The notes: generated from the sequence alone by a model not told the origin. Positions 30,528 to 46,247 are shown, counted from the first letter of the stretch. The stretch: DNA of 64,000 bases from Trichostrongylus colubriformis (GCA_963978905.1 OZ022257.1:56624873-56688872), one strand, 5' to 3'. Program-made: numbers and translations.

Positions 30528-33500
30528 TAAGCCGATTATATATAGTAGTGACCAGCTTTGCTGCGACGCGAGATATGATTTTCCCCCCATTCGTCTTCCG
30601 AGGCTCCTTATCAGGCCTTATCAGCTGCTATCACTTCCGTTCCCTCACCGTTCATGTCCCCTTACTACCCCCTATATCACTTTAAAAATTCAGTGTCCCA
30701 GCTTTGCTGCGACGCGAGATATGATTTTCCCCCATTCTCCTTCCGAAGCTCCTTATCAGCCCCTTATCAGTTGCTATCACTTCCGTTCCCTCACCGTTGA
30801 TGTCCCCTTACTACCCCCTATATCGCTTCAAAAATTCAGAGTCCCAGCTTTGCTGCGACGCGAGATATGATTTTCCCCCCACCTTCCGAGGCTCCTTATC
30901 AGCCCTTATCAGTTGCTATCACTTCCGATTTCTCACCATTGATGTCCCCTTACTACCCCCTATATCACTTTAAAAATTCATGGTCCCATCTCTACTGCGA
31001 CGCGAGATATGAATTTCGTGACAGACAGACAGACGGACAGACAGACGGACAGACAGACAGACAGACAGACTAAGCCGATTATATATAGTAGTGACCAGCT
31101 TTGCTGCGACGCGAGATATGATTTTCCCCCCATTCGCATTCCGAAGCTCCTTATCAGCCCCTTATCAATTGCTATCACTTCCTTTCCCTCACCGTTGATG
31201 TCCCTTTACTACCCCCTATATCACTTTAAAAATTCAGTGTTCCAGCTTTGCTGCGACGCGAGATATGATTTTCCTCCCATTCGCCTTCCGAAGCTCCTTA
31301 TCAGCCCCTTATCAGTTGCTATCACTTCCTTTCCCTCACCGTTGATGTCCCTTTACTACCCCCTATATCACTTTGAAAATTCAGTGTCCCAGCTTTGCTG
31401 CGACGCGAGATATGATTTTCCCCCCATTCGCTTTCCGAGGCTCCTTATCAGCCCTTATCAGTTGCTATCACTTCCGTTCCCTCACCGTTGATGTCCCCTT
31501 ACTACCCCCTATATCACTTTAAAAATTCAGTGTCCCAGCTTTGCTGCGACGCGAGATGTGATTTTCCCCCCATTCGCTTTCCGAGGCTCCTTATCAGCCC
31601 CTTATCAGTTGCTATCACTTCCTTTTCCTCACCGTTGATGTCCCTTCACTACCCCCCTATATCACTTTGAAAATTCAGTGTCCCAGCTTTGCTGCGACGC
31701 GAGATATGATTTTCCCCCCATTCGCCTTCCGAGGCTCCTTATCAGCCCCTTATCAGTTGCTATCACTTCCGATTTCTCACCATTGATGTCCCCTTACTAC
31801 CCCCTATATCATTTTAAAAATTCAGTGTCCCAGCTTTGCTGCGACGCAAGATATGATTTTCCCCCCATTCGCTTTCCGAGGCTCCTTATCAGCCCTTATC
31901 AGTTGCTATCACTTCCGATTTCTCACCATTGATGTCCCCTTACTACCCCCTATATCACTTTAAAAATTCAGTGTCCAAGCTTTGCTGCGACGCGAGATAT
32001 GATTTTCCCCCATTCGCCTTCCGAAGCTCCTTATCAGCCCCTTATCAGTTGCTATCACTTCCGTTCCCTCACCGTTAATGTTCCCTTACCACCCCCTATA
32101 TCGCTTCAAAAATTCAGAGTCCCAGCTTTGCTGCGACGCGAGATATGATTTTCCCCCCACCTTCCGAGGCTCCTTATCAGCCCTTATCAGTTGCTATCAC
32201 TTCCGATTTCTCACCATTGATGTCCCCTTACTACCCCCTATATCACTTTAAAAATTCATGGTCCCATCTCTACTGCGACGCGAGATATGAATTTCGTGAC
32301 AGACAGACAGACGGACAGACAGACGGACAGACAGACAGACAGACAGACTAAGCCGATTATATATAGTAGTGACCAGCTTTGCTGCGACGCGAGATATGAT
32401 TTTCCCCCCATTCGTCTTCCGAGGCTCCTTATCAGGCCTTATCAGTTGCTATCACTTCCGTTCCCTCACCGTTCATGTCCCCTTACTACCCCCTATATCA
32501 CTTTAAAAATTCAGTGTCCCAGCTTTGCTGCGACGCGAGATATGATTTTCCCCCATTCGCCTTCCGAAGCTCCTTATCAGCCCCTTATCAATTGCTATCA
32601 CTTCCTTTCCCTCACCGTTGATGTCCCTTTACTACCCCCTATATCACTTTAAAAATTCGGTGTTCCAGCTTTGCTGCGACGCGAGATATGATTTTCCCCC
32701 CATTCGCCTTCCGAAGCTCCTTATCAGCCCCCTATCAGTTGCTATCACTTCCTTTCCCTCAGCGTTGATGTCCCTTTACTACCCCCTATATCACTTTGAA
32801 AATTCAGTGACCCAGCTTTGCTGCGACGCGAGATGTGATTTTCCCCCCATTCGTCTTCCGAGGCTCCTTATCAGGCCTTATCAGTTGCTATCACTTCCGT
32901 TCCCTCACCGTTCATGTCCCCTTACTACCCCCTATATCACTTTAAAAATTCAGTGTCCCAGCTTTGCTGCGACGCGAGATATGATTTTCCCCCATTCGCC
33001 TTCCGAAGCTCCTTATCAGCCCCTTATCAATTGCTATCACTTCCTTTCCCTCACCGTTAATGTTCCCTTACCACCCCCTATATCGCTTCAAAAATTCAGA
33101 GTCCCAGCTTTGCTGCGACGCGAGATATGATTTTCCCCCCATTCGCCTTCCGAAGCTCCTTATCAGCCCCTTATCAGTTGCTATCACTTCCTTTCCCTCA
33201 CCGTTAATGTCCCTTTACTACCCCCTATATCACTTTAAAAATTCAGTGTCCCAGCTTTGCTGCGACGCGAGATATGATTTTCCCCCATTCGCCTTCCGAA
33301 GCTCCTTATCAGCCCCTTATCAGTTGCTATCACTTCCTTTCCCTCACCGTTGATGTCCCTTTACTACCCCCTATATCACTTTGAAAATTCAGTGTCCCAG
33401 CTTTGCTGCGACGCGAGATATGATTTTCCCCCCATTCGCCTTCCGAGGCTCCTTATCAGCCCCTTATCAGTTGCTATCACTTCCGTTCCCTCACCGTTAA

Positions 33501-36500
33501 TGTTCCCTTACCACCCCCTATATCGCTTCAAAAATTCAGAGTCCCAGCTTTGCTGCGACGCGAGATATGGTTTTCCCCCCACCTTCCGAGGCTCCTTATC
33601 AGCCCTTACCAGTTGCTATCACTTCCGATTTCTCACCATTGATGTCCCCTTACTACCCCCTATATCACTTTAAAAATTCAGTGTCCCAGCTTTGCTGCGA
33701 CGCGAGATATGATTTTCCCCCCATTCGCTTTCCGAGGCTCCTTATCAGCCCTTATCAGTTGCTATCATTTCCGATTTCTCACCATTGATGTCCCCTTACT
33801 ACCCCCTATATCACTTTAAAAATTCAGTGTCCAAGCTTTGCTGCGACGCGAGATATGATTTTCCCCCATTCGCCTTCCGAAGCTCCTTATCAGCCCCTTA
33901 TCAGTTGCTATCACTTCCGTTCCCTCACCGTTAATGTTCCCTTACCACCCCCTATATCGCTTCAAAAATTCAGTGTTCCAGCTTTGCTGCGACGCGAGAT
34001 ATGATTTTCCCCCCATTCGCCTTCCGAAGCTCCTTATCAGCCCCTTATCAGTTGCTATCAAGTCCTTTCCCTCACCGTTGATGTCCCTTTACTACCCCCT
34101 ATATCACTTTAAAAATTCAGTGTCCCAGCTTTGCTGCGACGCGAGATATGATTTTCCCCCCATTCGCTTTCCGAGGCTCCTTATCAGCCCCTTATCAGTT
34201 GCTATCACTTCCTTTCCCTCACCGTTGATGTCCCTTTACTACCCCCTATATCGCTTCAAAAATTCAGAGTCCCAGCTTTGCTGCGACGCGAGATATGATT
34301 TTCCCCCCACCTTCCGAGGCTCCTTATCAGCCCTTATCAGTTGCTATCACTTCCGATTTCTCACCATTGATGTCCCCTTACTACCCCCTATATCACTTTA
34401 AAAATTCATGGTCCCATCTCTACTGCGACGCGAGATATGAATTTCGTGACAGACAGACAGACGGACAGACAGACGGACAGACAGACAGACAGACAGACTA
34501 AGCCGATTATATATAGTAGTGACCAGCTTTGCTGCGACGCGAGATATGATTTTCCCCCCATTCGCCTTCCGAAGCTCCTTATCAGCCCCTTATCAATTGC
34601 TATCACTTCCTTTCCCTCACCGTTGATGTCCCTTTACTACCCCCTATATCACTTTAAAAATTCAGTGTTCCAGCTTTGCTGCGACGCGAGATATGATTTT
34701 CCTCCCATTCGCCTTCCGAAGCTCCTTATCAGCCCCTTATCAGTTGCTATCACTTCCTTTCCCTCACCGTTGATGTCCCTTTACTACCCCCTATATCATT
34801 TTAAAAATTCAGTGTCCCAGCTTTGCTGCGACGCGAGATATGATTTTCCCCCCATTCGCTTTCCGAGGCTCCTTATCAGCCCCTTATCAGTTGCTATCAC
34901 TTCCTTTCCCTCACCGTTGATGTCCCTTTACTACCCCCTATATCGCTTCAAAAATTCAGAGTCCCAGCTTTGCTGCGACGCGAGATATGATTTTCCCCCC
35001 ACCTTCCGAGGCTCCTTATCAGCCCTTATCAGTTGCTATCACTTCCGATTTCTCACCATTGATGTCCCCTTACTACCCCCTATATCACTTTAAAAATTCA
35101 TGGTCCCATCTCTACTGCGACGCGAGATATGAATTTCGTGACAGACAGACAGACGGACAGACAGACGGACAGACAGACAGACAGACAGACTAAGCCGATT
35201 ATATATAGTAGTGACCAGCTTTGCTGCGACGCGAGATATGATTTTCCCCCCATTCGCATTCCGAAGCTCCTTATCAGCCCCTTATCAATTGCTATCACTT
35301 CCTTTCCCTCACCGTTGATGTCCCTTTACTACCCCCTATATCACTTTAAAAATTCAGTGTCCCAGCTTTGCTGCGACGCGAGATGTGATTTTCCCCCCAT
35401 TCGCTTTCCGAGGCTCCTTATCAGCCCCTTATCAATTGCTATCACTTCCTTTTCCTCACCGTTGATGTCCCTTCACTACCCCCCTATATCACTTTGAAAA
35501 TTCAGTGTCCCAGCTTTGCTGCGACGCGAGATATGATTTTCCCCCCATTCGCCTTCCGAGGCTCCTTATCAGCCCCTTATCAGTTGCTATCACTTCCGAT
35601 TTCTCACCATTGATGTCCCCTTACTACCCCCTATATCATTTTAAAAATTCAGTGTCCCAGCTTTGCTGCGACGCAAGATATGATTTTCCCCCCATTCGCT
35701 TTCCGAGGCTCCTTATCAGCCCTTATCAGTTGCTATCACTTCCGATTTCTCACCATTGATGTCCCCTTACTACCCCCTATATCACTTTAAAAATTCAGTG
35801 TCCAAGCTTTGCTGCGACGCGAGATATGATTTTCCCCCATTCGCCTTCCGAAGCTCCTTATCAGCCCCTTATCAGTTGCTATCACTTCCGTTCCCTCACC
35901 GTTAATGTTCCCTTACCACCCCCTATATCGCTTCAAAAATTCAGTGTTCCAGCTTTGCTGCGACGCGAGATATGATTTTCAACCCATTCGCCTTCCGAAG
36001 CTCCTTATCAGCCCCTTATCAGTTGCTATCACTTCCTTTCCCTCACCGTTGATGTCCCTTTACTACCCCCTATATCACTTTAAAAATTCAGTGTCCCAGC
36101 TTTGCTGCGACGCAAGATATGATTTTCCCCCCATTCGCTTTCCGAGGCTCCTTATCAGCCCTTATCAGTTGCTATCACTTCCGATTTCTCACCATTGATG
36201 TCCCCTTACTACCCCCTATATCACTTTAAAAATTCAGTGTCCAAGCTTTGCTGCGACGCGAGATATGATTTTCCCCCATTCGCCTTCCGAAGCTCCTTAT
36301 CAGCCCCTTATCAGTTGCTATCACTTCCGATTTCTCACCATTGATGTCCCCTTACTACCCCCTATATCACTTTAAAAATTCAGTGTCCAAGCTTTGCTGC
36401 GACGCGAGATATGATTTTCCCCCATTCGCCTTCCGAAGCTCCTTATCAGCCCCTTATCAGTTGCTATCACTTCCTTTCCCTCACCGTTGATGTCCCTTTA

Positions 36501-39500
36501 CTACCCCCTATATCACTTTAAAAATTCAGTGTCCCAGCTTTGCTGCGACGCAAGATATGATTTTCCCCCCATTCGCTTTCCGAGGCTCCTTATCAGCCCT
36601 TATCAGTTGCTATCACTTCCGATTTCTCACCATTGATGTCCCCTTACTACCCCCTATATCACTTTAAAAATTCATGGTCCCATCTCTACTGCGACGCGAG
36701 ATATGAATTTCGTGACAGACAGACAGACGGACAGACAGACGGACAGACAGACAGACAGACAGACTAAGCCGATTATATATAGTAGTGACCAGCTTTGCTG
36801 CGACGCGAGATATGATTTTCCCCCCATTCGTCTTCCGAGGCTCCTTATCAGGCCTTATCAGTTGCTATCACTTCCGTTCCCTCACCGTTCATGTCCCCTT
36901 ACTACCCCCTATATCACTTTAAAAATTCAGTGTCCCAGCTTTGCTGCGACGCGAGATATGATTTTCCCCCATTCGCCTTCCGAAGCTCCTTATCAGCCCC
37001 TTATCAGTTGCTATCACTTCCGTTCCCTCACCGTTGATGTCCCCTTACTACCCCCTATATCGCTTCAAAAATTCAGAGTCCCAGCTTTGCTGCGACGCGA
37101 GATATGATTTTCCCCCCACCTTCCGAGGCTCCTTATCAGCCCTTATCAGTTGCTATCACTTCCGATTTCTCACCATTGATGTCCCCTTACTACCCCCTAT
37201 ATCACTTTAAAAATTCATGGTCCCATCTCTACTGCGACGCGAGATATGAATTTCGTGACAGACAGACAGACGGACAGACAGACGGACAGACAGACAGACA
37301 GACAGACTAAGCCGATTATATATAGTAGTGACCAGCTTTGCTGCGACGCGAGATATGATTTTCCCCCCATTCGCATTCCGAAGCTCCTTATCAGCCCCTT
37401 ATCAATTGCTATCACTTCCTTTCCCTCACCGTTGATGTCCCTTTACTACCCCCTATATCACTTTAAAAATTCAGTGTTCCAGCTTTGCTGCGACGCGAGA
37501 TATGATTTTCCTCCCATTCGCCTTCCGAAGCTCCTTATCAGCCCCTTATCAGTTGCTATCACTTCCTTTCCCTCACCGTTGATGTCCCTTTACTACCCCC
37601 TATATCACTTTGAAAATTCAGTGTCCCAGCTTTGCTGCGACGCGAGATATGATTTTCCCCCCATTCGCTTTCCGAGGCTCCTTATCAGCCCTTATCAGTT
37701 GCTATCACTTCCGTTCCCTCACCGTTGATGTCCCCTTACTACCCCCTATATCACTTTAAAAATTCAGTGTCCCAGCTTTGCTGCGACGCGAGATGTGATT
37801 TTCCCCCCATTCGCTTTCCGAGGCTCCTTATCAGCCCCTTATCAGTTGCTATCACTTCCTTTTCCTCACCGTTGATGTCCCTTCACTACCCCCCTATATC
37901 ACTTTGAAAATTCAGTGTCCCAGCTTTGCTGCGACGCGAGATATGATTTTCCCCCCATTCGCCTTCCGAGGCTCCTTATCAGCCCCTTATCAGTTGCTAT
38001 CACTTCCGATTTCTCACCATTGATGTCCCCTTACTACCCCCTATATCACTTTAAAAATTCATGGTCCCATCTCTACTGCGACGCGAGATATGAATTTCGT
38101 GACAGACAGACAGACGGACAGACAGACGGACAGACAGACAGACAGACAGACTAAGCCGATTATATATAGTAGTGACCAGCTTTGCTGCGACGCGAGATAT
38201 GATTTTCCCCCCATTCGTCTTCCGAGGCTCCTTATCAGGCCTTATCAGTTGCTATCACTTCCGTTCCCTCACCGTTCATGTCCCCTTACTACCCCCTATA
38301 TCACTTTAAAAATTCAGTGTCCCAGCTTTGCTGCGACGCGAGATATGAATTTCGTGACAGACAGACAGACGGACAGACAGACGGACAGACAGACAGACAG
38401 ACAGACTAAGCCGATTATATATAGTAGTGACCAGCTTTGCTGCGACGCGAGATATGATTTTCCCCCCATTCGCATTCCGAAGCTCCTTATCAGCCCCTTA
38501 TCAATTGCTATCACTTCCTTTCCCTCACCGTTGATGTCCCTTTACTACCCCCTATATCACTTTAAAAATTCAGTGTTCCAGCTTTGCTGCGACGCGAGAT
38601 ATGATTTTCCTCCCATTCGCCTTCCGAAGCTCCTTATCAGCCCCTTATCAGTTGCTATCACTTCCTTTCCCTCACCGTTGATGTCCCTTTACTACCCCCT
38701 ATATCACTTTGAAAATTCAGTGTCCCAGCTTTGCTGCGACGCGAGATATGATTTTCCCCCCATTCGCCTTCCGAAGCTCCTTATCAGCCCCTTATCAGTT
38801 GCTATCACTTCCGTTCCCTCACCGTTGATGTCCCCTTACTACCCCCTATATCGCTTCAAAAATTCAGAGTCCCAGCTTTGCTGCGACGCGAGATATGATT
38901 TTCCCCCCACCTTCCGAGGCTCCTTATCAGCCCTTATCAGTTGCTATCACTTCCGATTTCTCACCATTGATGTCCCCTTACTACCCCCTATATCACTTTA
39001 AAAATTCATGGTCCCATCTCTACTGCGACGCGAGATATGAATTTCGTGACAGACAGACAGACGGACAGACAGACGGACAGACAGACAGACAGACAGACTA
39101 AGCCGATTATATATAGTAGTGACCAGCTTTGCTGCGACGCGAGATATGATTTTCCCCCCATTCGCATTCCGAAGCTCCTTATCAGCCCCTTATCAATTGC
39201 TATCACTTCCTTTCCCTCACCGTTGATGTCCCTTTACTACCCCCTATATCACTTTAAAAATTCAGTGTTCCAGCTTTGCTGCGACGCGAGATATGATTTT
39301 CCTCCCATTCGCCTTCCGAAGCTCCTTATCAGCCCCTTATCAGTTGCTATCACTTCCTTTCCCTCACCGTTGATGTCCCTTTACTACCCCCTATATCACT
39401 TTGAAAATTCAGTGTCCCAGCTTTGCTGCGACGCGAGATATGATTTTCCCCCCATTCGCTTTCCGAGGCTCCTTATCAGCCCTTATCAGTTGCTATCACT

Positions 39501-41049
39501 TCCGTTCCCTCACCGTTGATGTCCCCTTACTACCCCCTATATCACTTTAAAAATTCAGTGTCCCAGCTTTGCTGCGACGCGAGATGTGATTTTCCCCCCA
39601 TTCGCTTTCCGAGGCTCCTTATCAGCCCCTTATCAGTTGCTATCACTTCCTTTTCCTCACCGTTGATGTCCCTTCACTACCCCCCTATATCACTTTGAAA
39701 ATTCAGTGTCCCAGCTTTGCTGCGACGCGAGATATGATTTTCCCCCCATTCGCCTTCCGAGGCTCCTTATCAGCCCCTTATCAGTTGCTATCACTTCCGA
39801 TTTCTCACCATTGATGTCCCCTTACTACCCCCTATATCATTTTAAAAATTCAGTGTCCCAGCTTTGCTGCGACGCAAGATATGATTTTCCCCCCATTCGC
39901 TTTCCGAGGCTCCTTATCAGCCCTTATCAGTTGCTATCACTTCCGATTTCTCACCATTGATGTCCCCTTACTACCCCCTATATCACTTCAAAAATTCAGT
40001 GTTCCAGCTTTGCTGCGACGCGAGATATGATTTTCCTCCCATTCGCCTTCCGAAGCTCCTTATCAGCCCCTTATCAGTTGCTATCACTTCCTTTCCCTCA
40101 CCGTTGATGTCCCTTTACTACCCCCTATATCACTTTGAAAATTCAGTGTCCCAGCTTTGCTGCGACGCGAGATATGATTTTCCCCCCATTCGCTTTCCGA
40201 GGCTCCTTATCAGCCCTTATCAGTTGCTATCACTTCCGTTCCCTCACCGTTGATGTCCCCTTACTACCCCCTATATCACTTTAAAAATTCAGTGTCCCAG
40301 CTTTGCTGCGACGCGAGATGTGATTTTCCCCCCATTCGCTTTCCGAGGCTCCTTATCAGCCCCTTATCAGTTGCTATCACTTCCTTTTCCTCACCGTTGA
40401 TGTCCCTTCACTACCCCCCTATATCACTTTGAAAATTCAGTGTCCCAGCTTTGCTGCGACGCGAGATATGATTTTCCCCCCATTCGCCTTCCGAGGCTCC
40501 TTATCAGCCCCTTATCAGTTGCTATCACTTCCGATTTCTCACCATTGATGTCCCCTTACTACCCCCTATATCATTTTAAAAATTCAGTGTCCCAGCTTTG
40601 CTGCGACGCAAGATATGATTTTCCCCCCCATTCGCTTTCCGAGGCTCCTTATCAGCCCTTATCAGTTGCTATCACTTCCGATTTCTCACCATTGATGTCC
40701 CCTTACTACCCCCTATATCACTTTAAAAATTCAGTGTCCAAGCTTTGCTGCGACGCGAGATATGATTTTCCCCCATTCGCCTTCCGAAGCTCCTTATCAG
40801 CCCCTTATCAGTTGCTATCACTTCCGTTCCCTCACCGTTAATGTTCCCTTACCACCCCCTATATCGCTTCAAAAATTCAGAGTCCCAGCTTTGCTGCGAC
40901 GCGAGATATGATTTTCCCCCCACCTTCCGAGGCTCCTTATCAGCCCTTATCAGTTGCTATCACTTCCGATTTCTCACCATTGATGTCCCCTTACTACCCC
41001 CTATATCACTTTAAAAATTCATGGTCCCATCTCTACTGCGACGCGAGAT

Positions 41050-44000
41050 ATGAATTTCGTGACAGACAGACAGACGGACAGACAGACGGACAGACAGACA
41101 GACAGACAGACTAAGCCGATTATATATAGTAGTGACCAGCTTTGCTGCGACGCGAGATATGATTTTCCCCCCATTCGTCTTCCGAGGCTCCTTATCAGGC
41201 CTTATCAGTTGCTATCACTTCCGTTCCCTCACCGTTCATGTCCCCTTACTACCCCCTATATCACTTTAAAAAGTCAGTGTCCCAGCTTTGCTGCGACGCG
41301 AGATATGATTTTCCCCCATTCGCCTTCCGAAGCTCCTTATCAGCCCCTTATCAATTGCTATCACTTCCTTTCCCTCACCGTTGATGTCCCTTTACTACCC
41401 CCTATATCACTTTAAAAATTCGGTGTTCCAGCTTTGCTGCGACGCGAGATATGATTTTCCCCCCATTCGCCTTCCGAAGCTCCTTATCAGCCCCCTATCA
41501 GTTGCTATCACTTCCTTTCCCTCAGCGTTGATGTCCCTTTACTACCCCCTATATCACTTTGAAAATTCAGTGACCCAGCTTTGCTGCGACGCGAGATGTG
41601 ATTTTCCCCCCATTCGCCTTCCGAAGCTCCTTATCAGCCCCTTATCAATTGCTATCACTTCCGTTCCCTCACCGTTAATGTTCCCTTACCACCCCCTATA
41701 TCGCTTCAAAAATTCAGTGTTCCAGCTTTGCTGCGACGCGAGATATGATTTTCCCCCCATTCGCATTCCGAAGCTCCTTATCAGCCCCTTATCAATTGCT
41801 ATCACTTCCTTTCCCTCACCGTTGATGTCCCTTTACTACCCCCTATATCACTTTAAAAATTCAGTGTTCCAGCTTTGCTGCGACGCGAGATATGATTTTC
41901 CTCCCATTCGCCTTCCGAAGCTCCTTATCAGCCCCTTATCAGTTGCTATCACTTCCTTTCCCTCACCGTTGATGTCCCCTTACTACCCCCTATATCACTT
42001 TAAAAATTCAGTGTCCCAGCTTTGCTGCGACGCGAGATGTGATTTTCCCCCCATTCGCTTTCCGAGGCTCCTTATCAGCCCCTTATCAGTTGCTATCACT
42101 TCCTTTTCCTCACCGTTGATGTCCCTTCACTACCCCCCTATATCACTTTGAAAATTCAGTGTCCCAGCTTTGCTGCGACGCGAGATATGATTTTCCCCCC
42201 ATTCGCCTTCCGAGGCTCCTTATCAGCCCCTTATCAGTTGCTATCACTTCCGATTTCTCACCATTGATGTCCCCTTACTACCCCCTATATCATTTTAAAA
42301 ATTCAGTGTCCCAGCTTTGCTGCGACGCAAGATATGATTTTCCCCCCATTCGCTTTCCGAGGCTCCTTATCAGCCCTTATCAGTTGCTATCACTTCCGAT
42401 TTCTCACCATTGATGTCCCCTTACTACCCCCTATATCACTTTAAAAATTCAGTGTTCCAGCTTTGCTGCGACGCGAGATATGATTTTCCTCCCATTCGCC
42501 TTCCGAAGCTCCTTATCAGCCCCTTATCAGTTGCTATCACTTCCTTTCCCTCACCGTTGATGTCCCTTTACTACCCCCTATATCACTTTGAAAATTCAGT
42601 GTCCCAGCTTTGCTGCGACGCGAGATATGATTTTCCCCCCATTCGCTTTCCGAGGCTCCTTATCAGCCCTTATCAGTTGCTATCACTTCCGTTCCCTCAC
42701 CGTTGATGTCCCCTTACTACCCCCTATATCACTTTAAAAATTCAGTGTCCCAGCTTTGCTGCGACGCGAGATGTGATTTTCCCCCCATTCGCTTTCCGAG
42801 GCTCCTTATCAGCCCCTTATCAGTTGCTATCACTTCCTTTTCCTCACCGTTGATGTCCCTTCACTACCCCCCTATATCACTTTGAAAATTCAGTGTCCCA
42901 GCTTTGCTGCGACGCGAGATGTGATTTTCCCCCCATTCGCTTTCCGAGGCTCCTTATCAGCCCCTTATCAGTTGCTATCACTTCCTTTTCCTCACCGTTG
43001 ATGTCCCTTCACTACCCCCCTATATCACTTTGAAAATTCAGTGTCCCAGCTTTGCTGCGACGCGAGATATGATTTTCCCCCCATTCGCCTTCCGAGGCTC
43101 CTTATCAGCCCCTTATCAGTTGCTATCACTTCCGATTTCTCACCATTGATGTCCCCTTACTACCCCCTATATCATTTTAAAAATTCAGTGTCCCAGCTTT
43201 GCTGCGACGCAAGATATGATTTTCCCCCCATTCGCTTTCCGAGGCTCCTTATCAGCCCTTATCAGTTGCTATCACTTCCGATTTCTCACCATTGATGTCC
43301 CCTTACTACCCCCTATATCACTTTAAAAATTCAGTGTCCAAGCTTTGCTGCGACGCGAGATATGATTTTCCCCCATTCGCCTTCCGAAGCTCCTTATCAG
43401 CCCCTTATCAGTTGCTATCACTTCCGTTCCCTCACCGTTAATGTTCCCTTACCACCCCCTATATCGCTTCAAAAATTCAGAGTCCCAGCTTTGCTGCGAC
43501 GCGAGATATGATTTTCCCCCCACCTTCCGAGGCTCCTTATCAGCCCTTATCAGTTGCTATCACTTCCGATTTCTCACCATTGATGTCCCCTTACTACCCC
43601 CTATATCACTTTAAAAATTCATGGTCCCATCTCTACTGCGACGCGAGATATGAATTTCGTGACAGACAGACAGACGGACAGACAGACGGACAGACAGACA
43701 GACAGACAGACTAAGCCGATTATATATAGTAGTGACCAGCTTTGCTGCGACGCGAGATATGATTTTCCCCCCATTCGTCTTCCGAGGCTCCTTATCAGGC
43801 CTTATCAGTTGCTATCACTTCCGTTCCCTCACCGTTCATGTCCCCTTACTACCCCCTATATCACTTTAAAAAGTCAGTGTCCCAGCTTTGCTGCGACGCG
43901 AGATATGATTTTCCCCCATTCGCCTTCCGAAGCTCCTTATCAGCCCCTTATCAATTGCTATCACTTCCTTTCCCTCACCGTTGATGTCCCTTTACTACCC

Positions 44001-46247
44001 CCTATATCACTTTAAAAATTCGGTGTTCCAGCTTTGCTGCGACGCGAGATATGATTTTCCCCCCATTCGCCTTCCGAAGCTCCTTATCAGCCCCCTATCA
44101 GTTGCTATCACTTCCTTTCCCTCAGCGTTGATGTCCCTTTACTACCCCCTATATCACTTTGAAAATTCAGTGACCCAGCTTTGCTGCGACGCGAGATGTG
44201 ATTTTCCCCCCATTCGCCTTCCGAAGCTCCTTATCAGCCCCTTATCAATTGCTATCACTTCCGTTCCCTCACCGTTAATGTTCCCTTACCACCCCCTATA
44301 TCGCTTCAAAAATTCAGTGTTCCAGCTTTGCTGCGACGCGAGATATGATTTTCCCCCCATTCGCATTCCGAAGCTCCTTATCAGCCCCTTATCAATTGCT
44401 ATCACTTCCTTTCCCTCACCGTTGATGTCCCTTTACTACCCCCTATATCACTTTAAAAATTCAGTGTTCCAGCTTTGCTGCGACGCGAGATATGATTTTC
44501 CTCCCATTCGCCTTCCGAAGCTCCTTATCAGCCCCTTATCAGTTGCTATCACTTCCTTTCCCTCACCGTTGATGTCCCTTTACTACCCCCTATATCACTT
44601 TGAAAATTCAGTGTCCCAGCTTTGCTGCGACGCGAGATATGATTTTCCCCCCATTCGCTTTCCGAGGCTCCTTATCAGCCCTTATCAGTTGCTATCACTT
44701 CCGTTCCCTCACCGTTGATGTCCCCTTACTACCCCCTATATCACTTTAAAAATTCAGTGTCCCAGCTTTGCTGCGACGCGAGATGTGATTTTCCCCCCAT
44801 TCGCTTTCCGAGGCTCCTTATCAGCCCCTTATCAGTTGCTATCACTTCCTTTTCCTCACCGTTGATGTCCCTTCACTACCCCCCTATATCACTTTGAAAA
44901 TTCAGTGTCCCAGCTTTGCTGCGACGCGAGATATGATTTTCCCCCCATTCGCCTTCCGAGGCTCCTTATCAGCCCCTTATCAGTTGCTATCACTTCCGAT
45001 TTCTCACCATTGATGTCCCCTTACTACCCCCTATATCATTTTAAAAATTCAGTGTCCCAGCTTTGCTGCGACGCAAGATATGATTTTCCCCCCATTCGCT
45101 TTCCGAGGCTCCTTATCAGCCCTTATCAGTTGCTATCACTTCCGATTTCTCACCATTGATGTCCCCTTACTACCCCCTATATCACTTTAAAAATTCAGTG
45201 TTCCAGCTTTGCTGCGACGCGAGATATGATTTTCCTCCCATTCGCCTTCCGAAGCTCCTTATCAGCCCCTTATCAGTTGCTATCACTTCCTTTCCCTCAC
45301 CGTTGATGTCCCTTTACTACCCCCTATATCACTTTGAAAATTCAGTGTCCCAGCTTTGCTGCGACGCGAGATATGATTTTCCCCCCATTCGCTTTCCGAG
45401 GCTCCTTATCAGCCCTTATCAGTTGCTATCACTTCCGTTCCCTCACCGTTGATGTCCCCTTACTACCCCCTATATCACTTTAAAAATTCAGTGTCCCAGC
45501 TTTGCTGCGACGCGAGATGTGATTTTCCCCCCATTCGCTTTCCGAGGCTCCTTATCAGCCCCTTATCAGTTGCTATCACTTCCTTTTCCTCACCGTTGAT
45601 GTCCCTTCACTACCCCCCTATATCACTTTGAAAATTCAGTGTCCCAGCTTTGCTGCGACGCGAGATATGATTTTCCCCCCATTCGCCTTCCGAGGCTCCT
45701 TATCAGCCCCTTATCAGTTGCTATCACTTCCGATTTCTCACCATTGATGTCCCCTTACTACCCCCTATATCATTTTAAAAATTCAGTGTCCCAGCTTTGC
45801 TGCGACGCAAGATATGATTTTCCCCCCATTCGCTTTCCGAGGCTCCTTATCAGCCCTTATCAGTTGCTATCACTTCCGATTTCTCACCATTGATGTCCCC
45901 TTACTACCCCCTATATCACTTTAAAAATTCAGTGTCCAAGCTTTGCTGCGACGCGAGATATGATTTTCCCCCATTCGCCTTCCGAAGCTCCTTATCAGCC
46001 CCTTATCAGTTGCTATCACTTCCGTTCCCTCACCGTTAATGTTCCCTTACCACCCCCTATATCGCTTCAAAAATTCAGAGTCCCAGCTTTGCTGCGACGC
46101 GAGATATGATTTTCCCCCCACCTTCCGAGGCTCCTTATCAGCCCTTATCAGTTGCTATCACTTCCGATTTCTCACCATTGATGTCCCCTTACTACCCCCT
46201 ATATCACTTTAAAAATTCATGGTCCCATCTCTACTGCGACGCGAGAT
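41050..46247 (+). repeat. Two consecutive 2.6-kb higher-order repeat units
   Basis: Units 41,050-43,649 and 43,650-46,247 start at identical cassettes and share the same order of monomer variants, including rare ones (AAAAAGTCAGTGTCCC, CTCAGCGTTGATG, TTCGGTGTTCCAG). They differ by loss of one monomer near 41,960 and by a duplicated monomer at about 42,890-43,040, which nearly cancels in length. A third start follows at 46,248. Confidence 0.85.

Noticed and set aside
38090..39001. 303-codon open frame, and dozens of similar frames, in the satellite
   Set aside because: They are tandem copies of the repeat translated where monomers are 147 bp. Frames break whenever the C-tract changes length. 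There is no start context, splice logic or domain.
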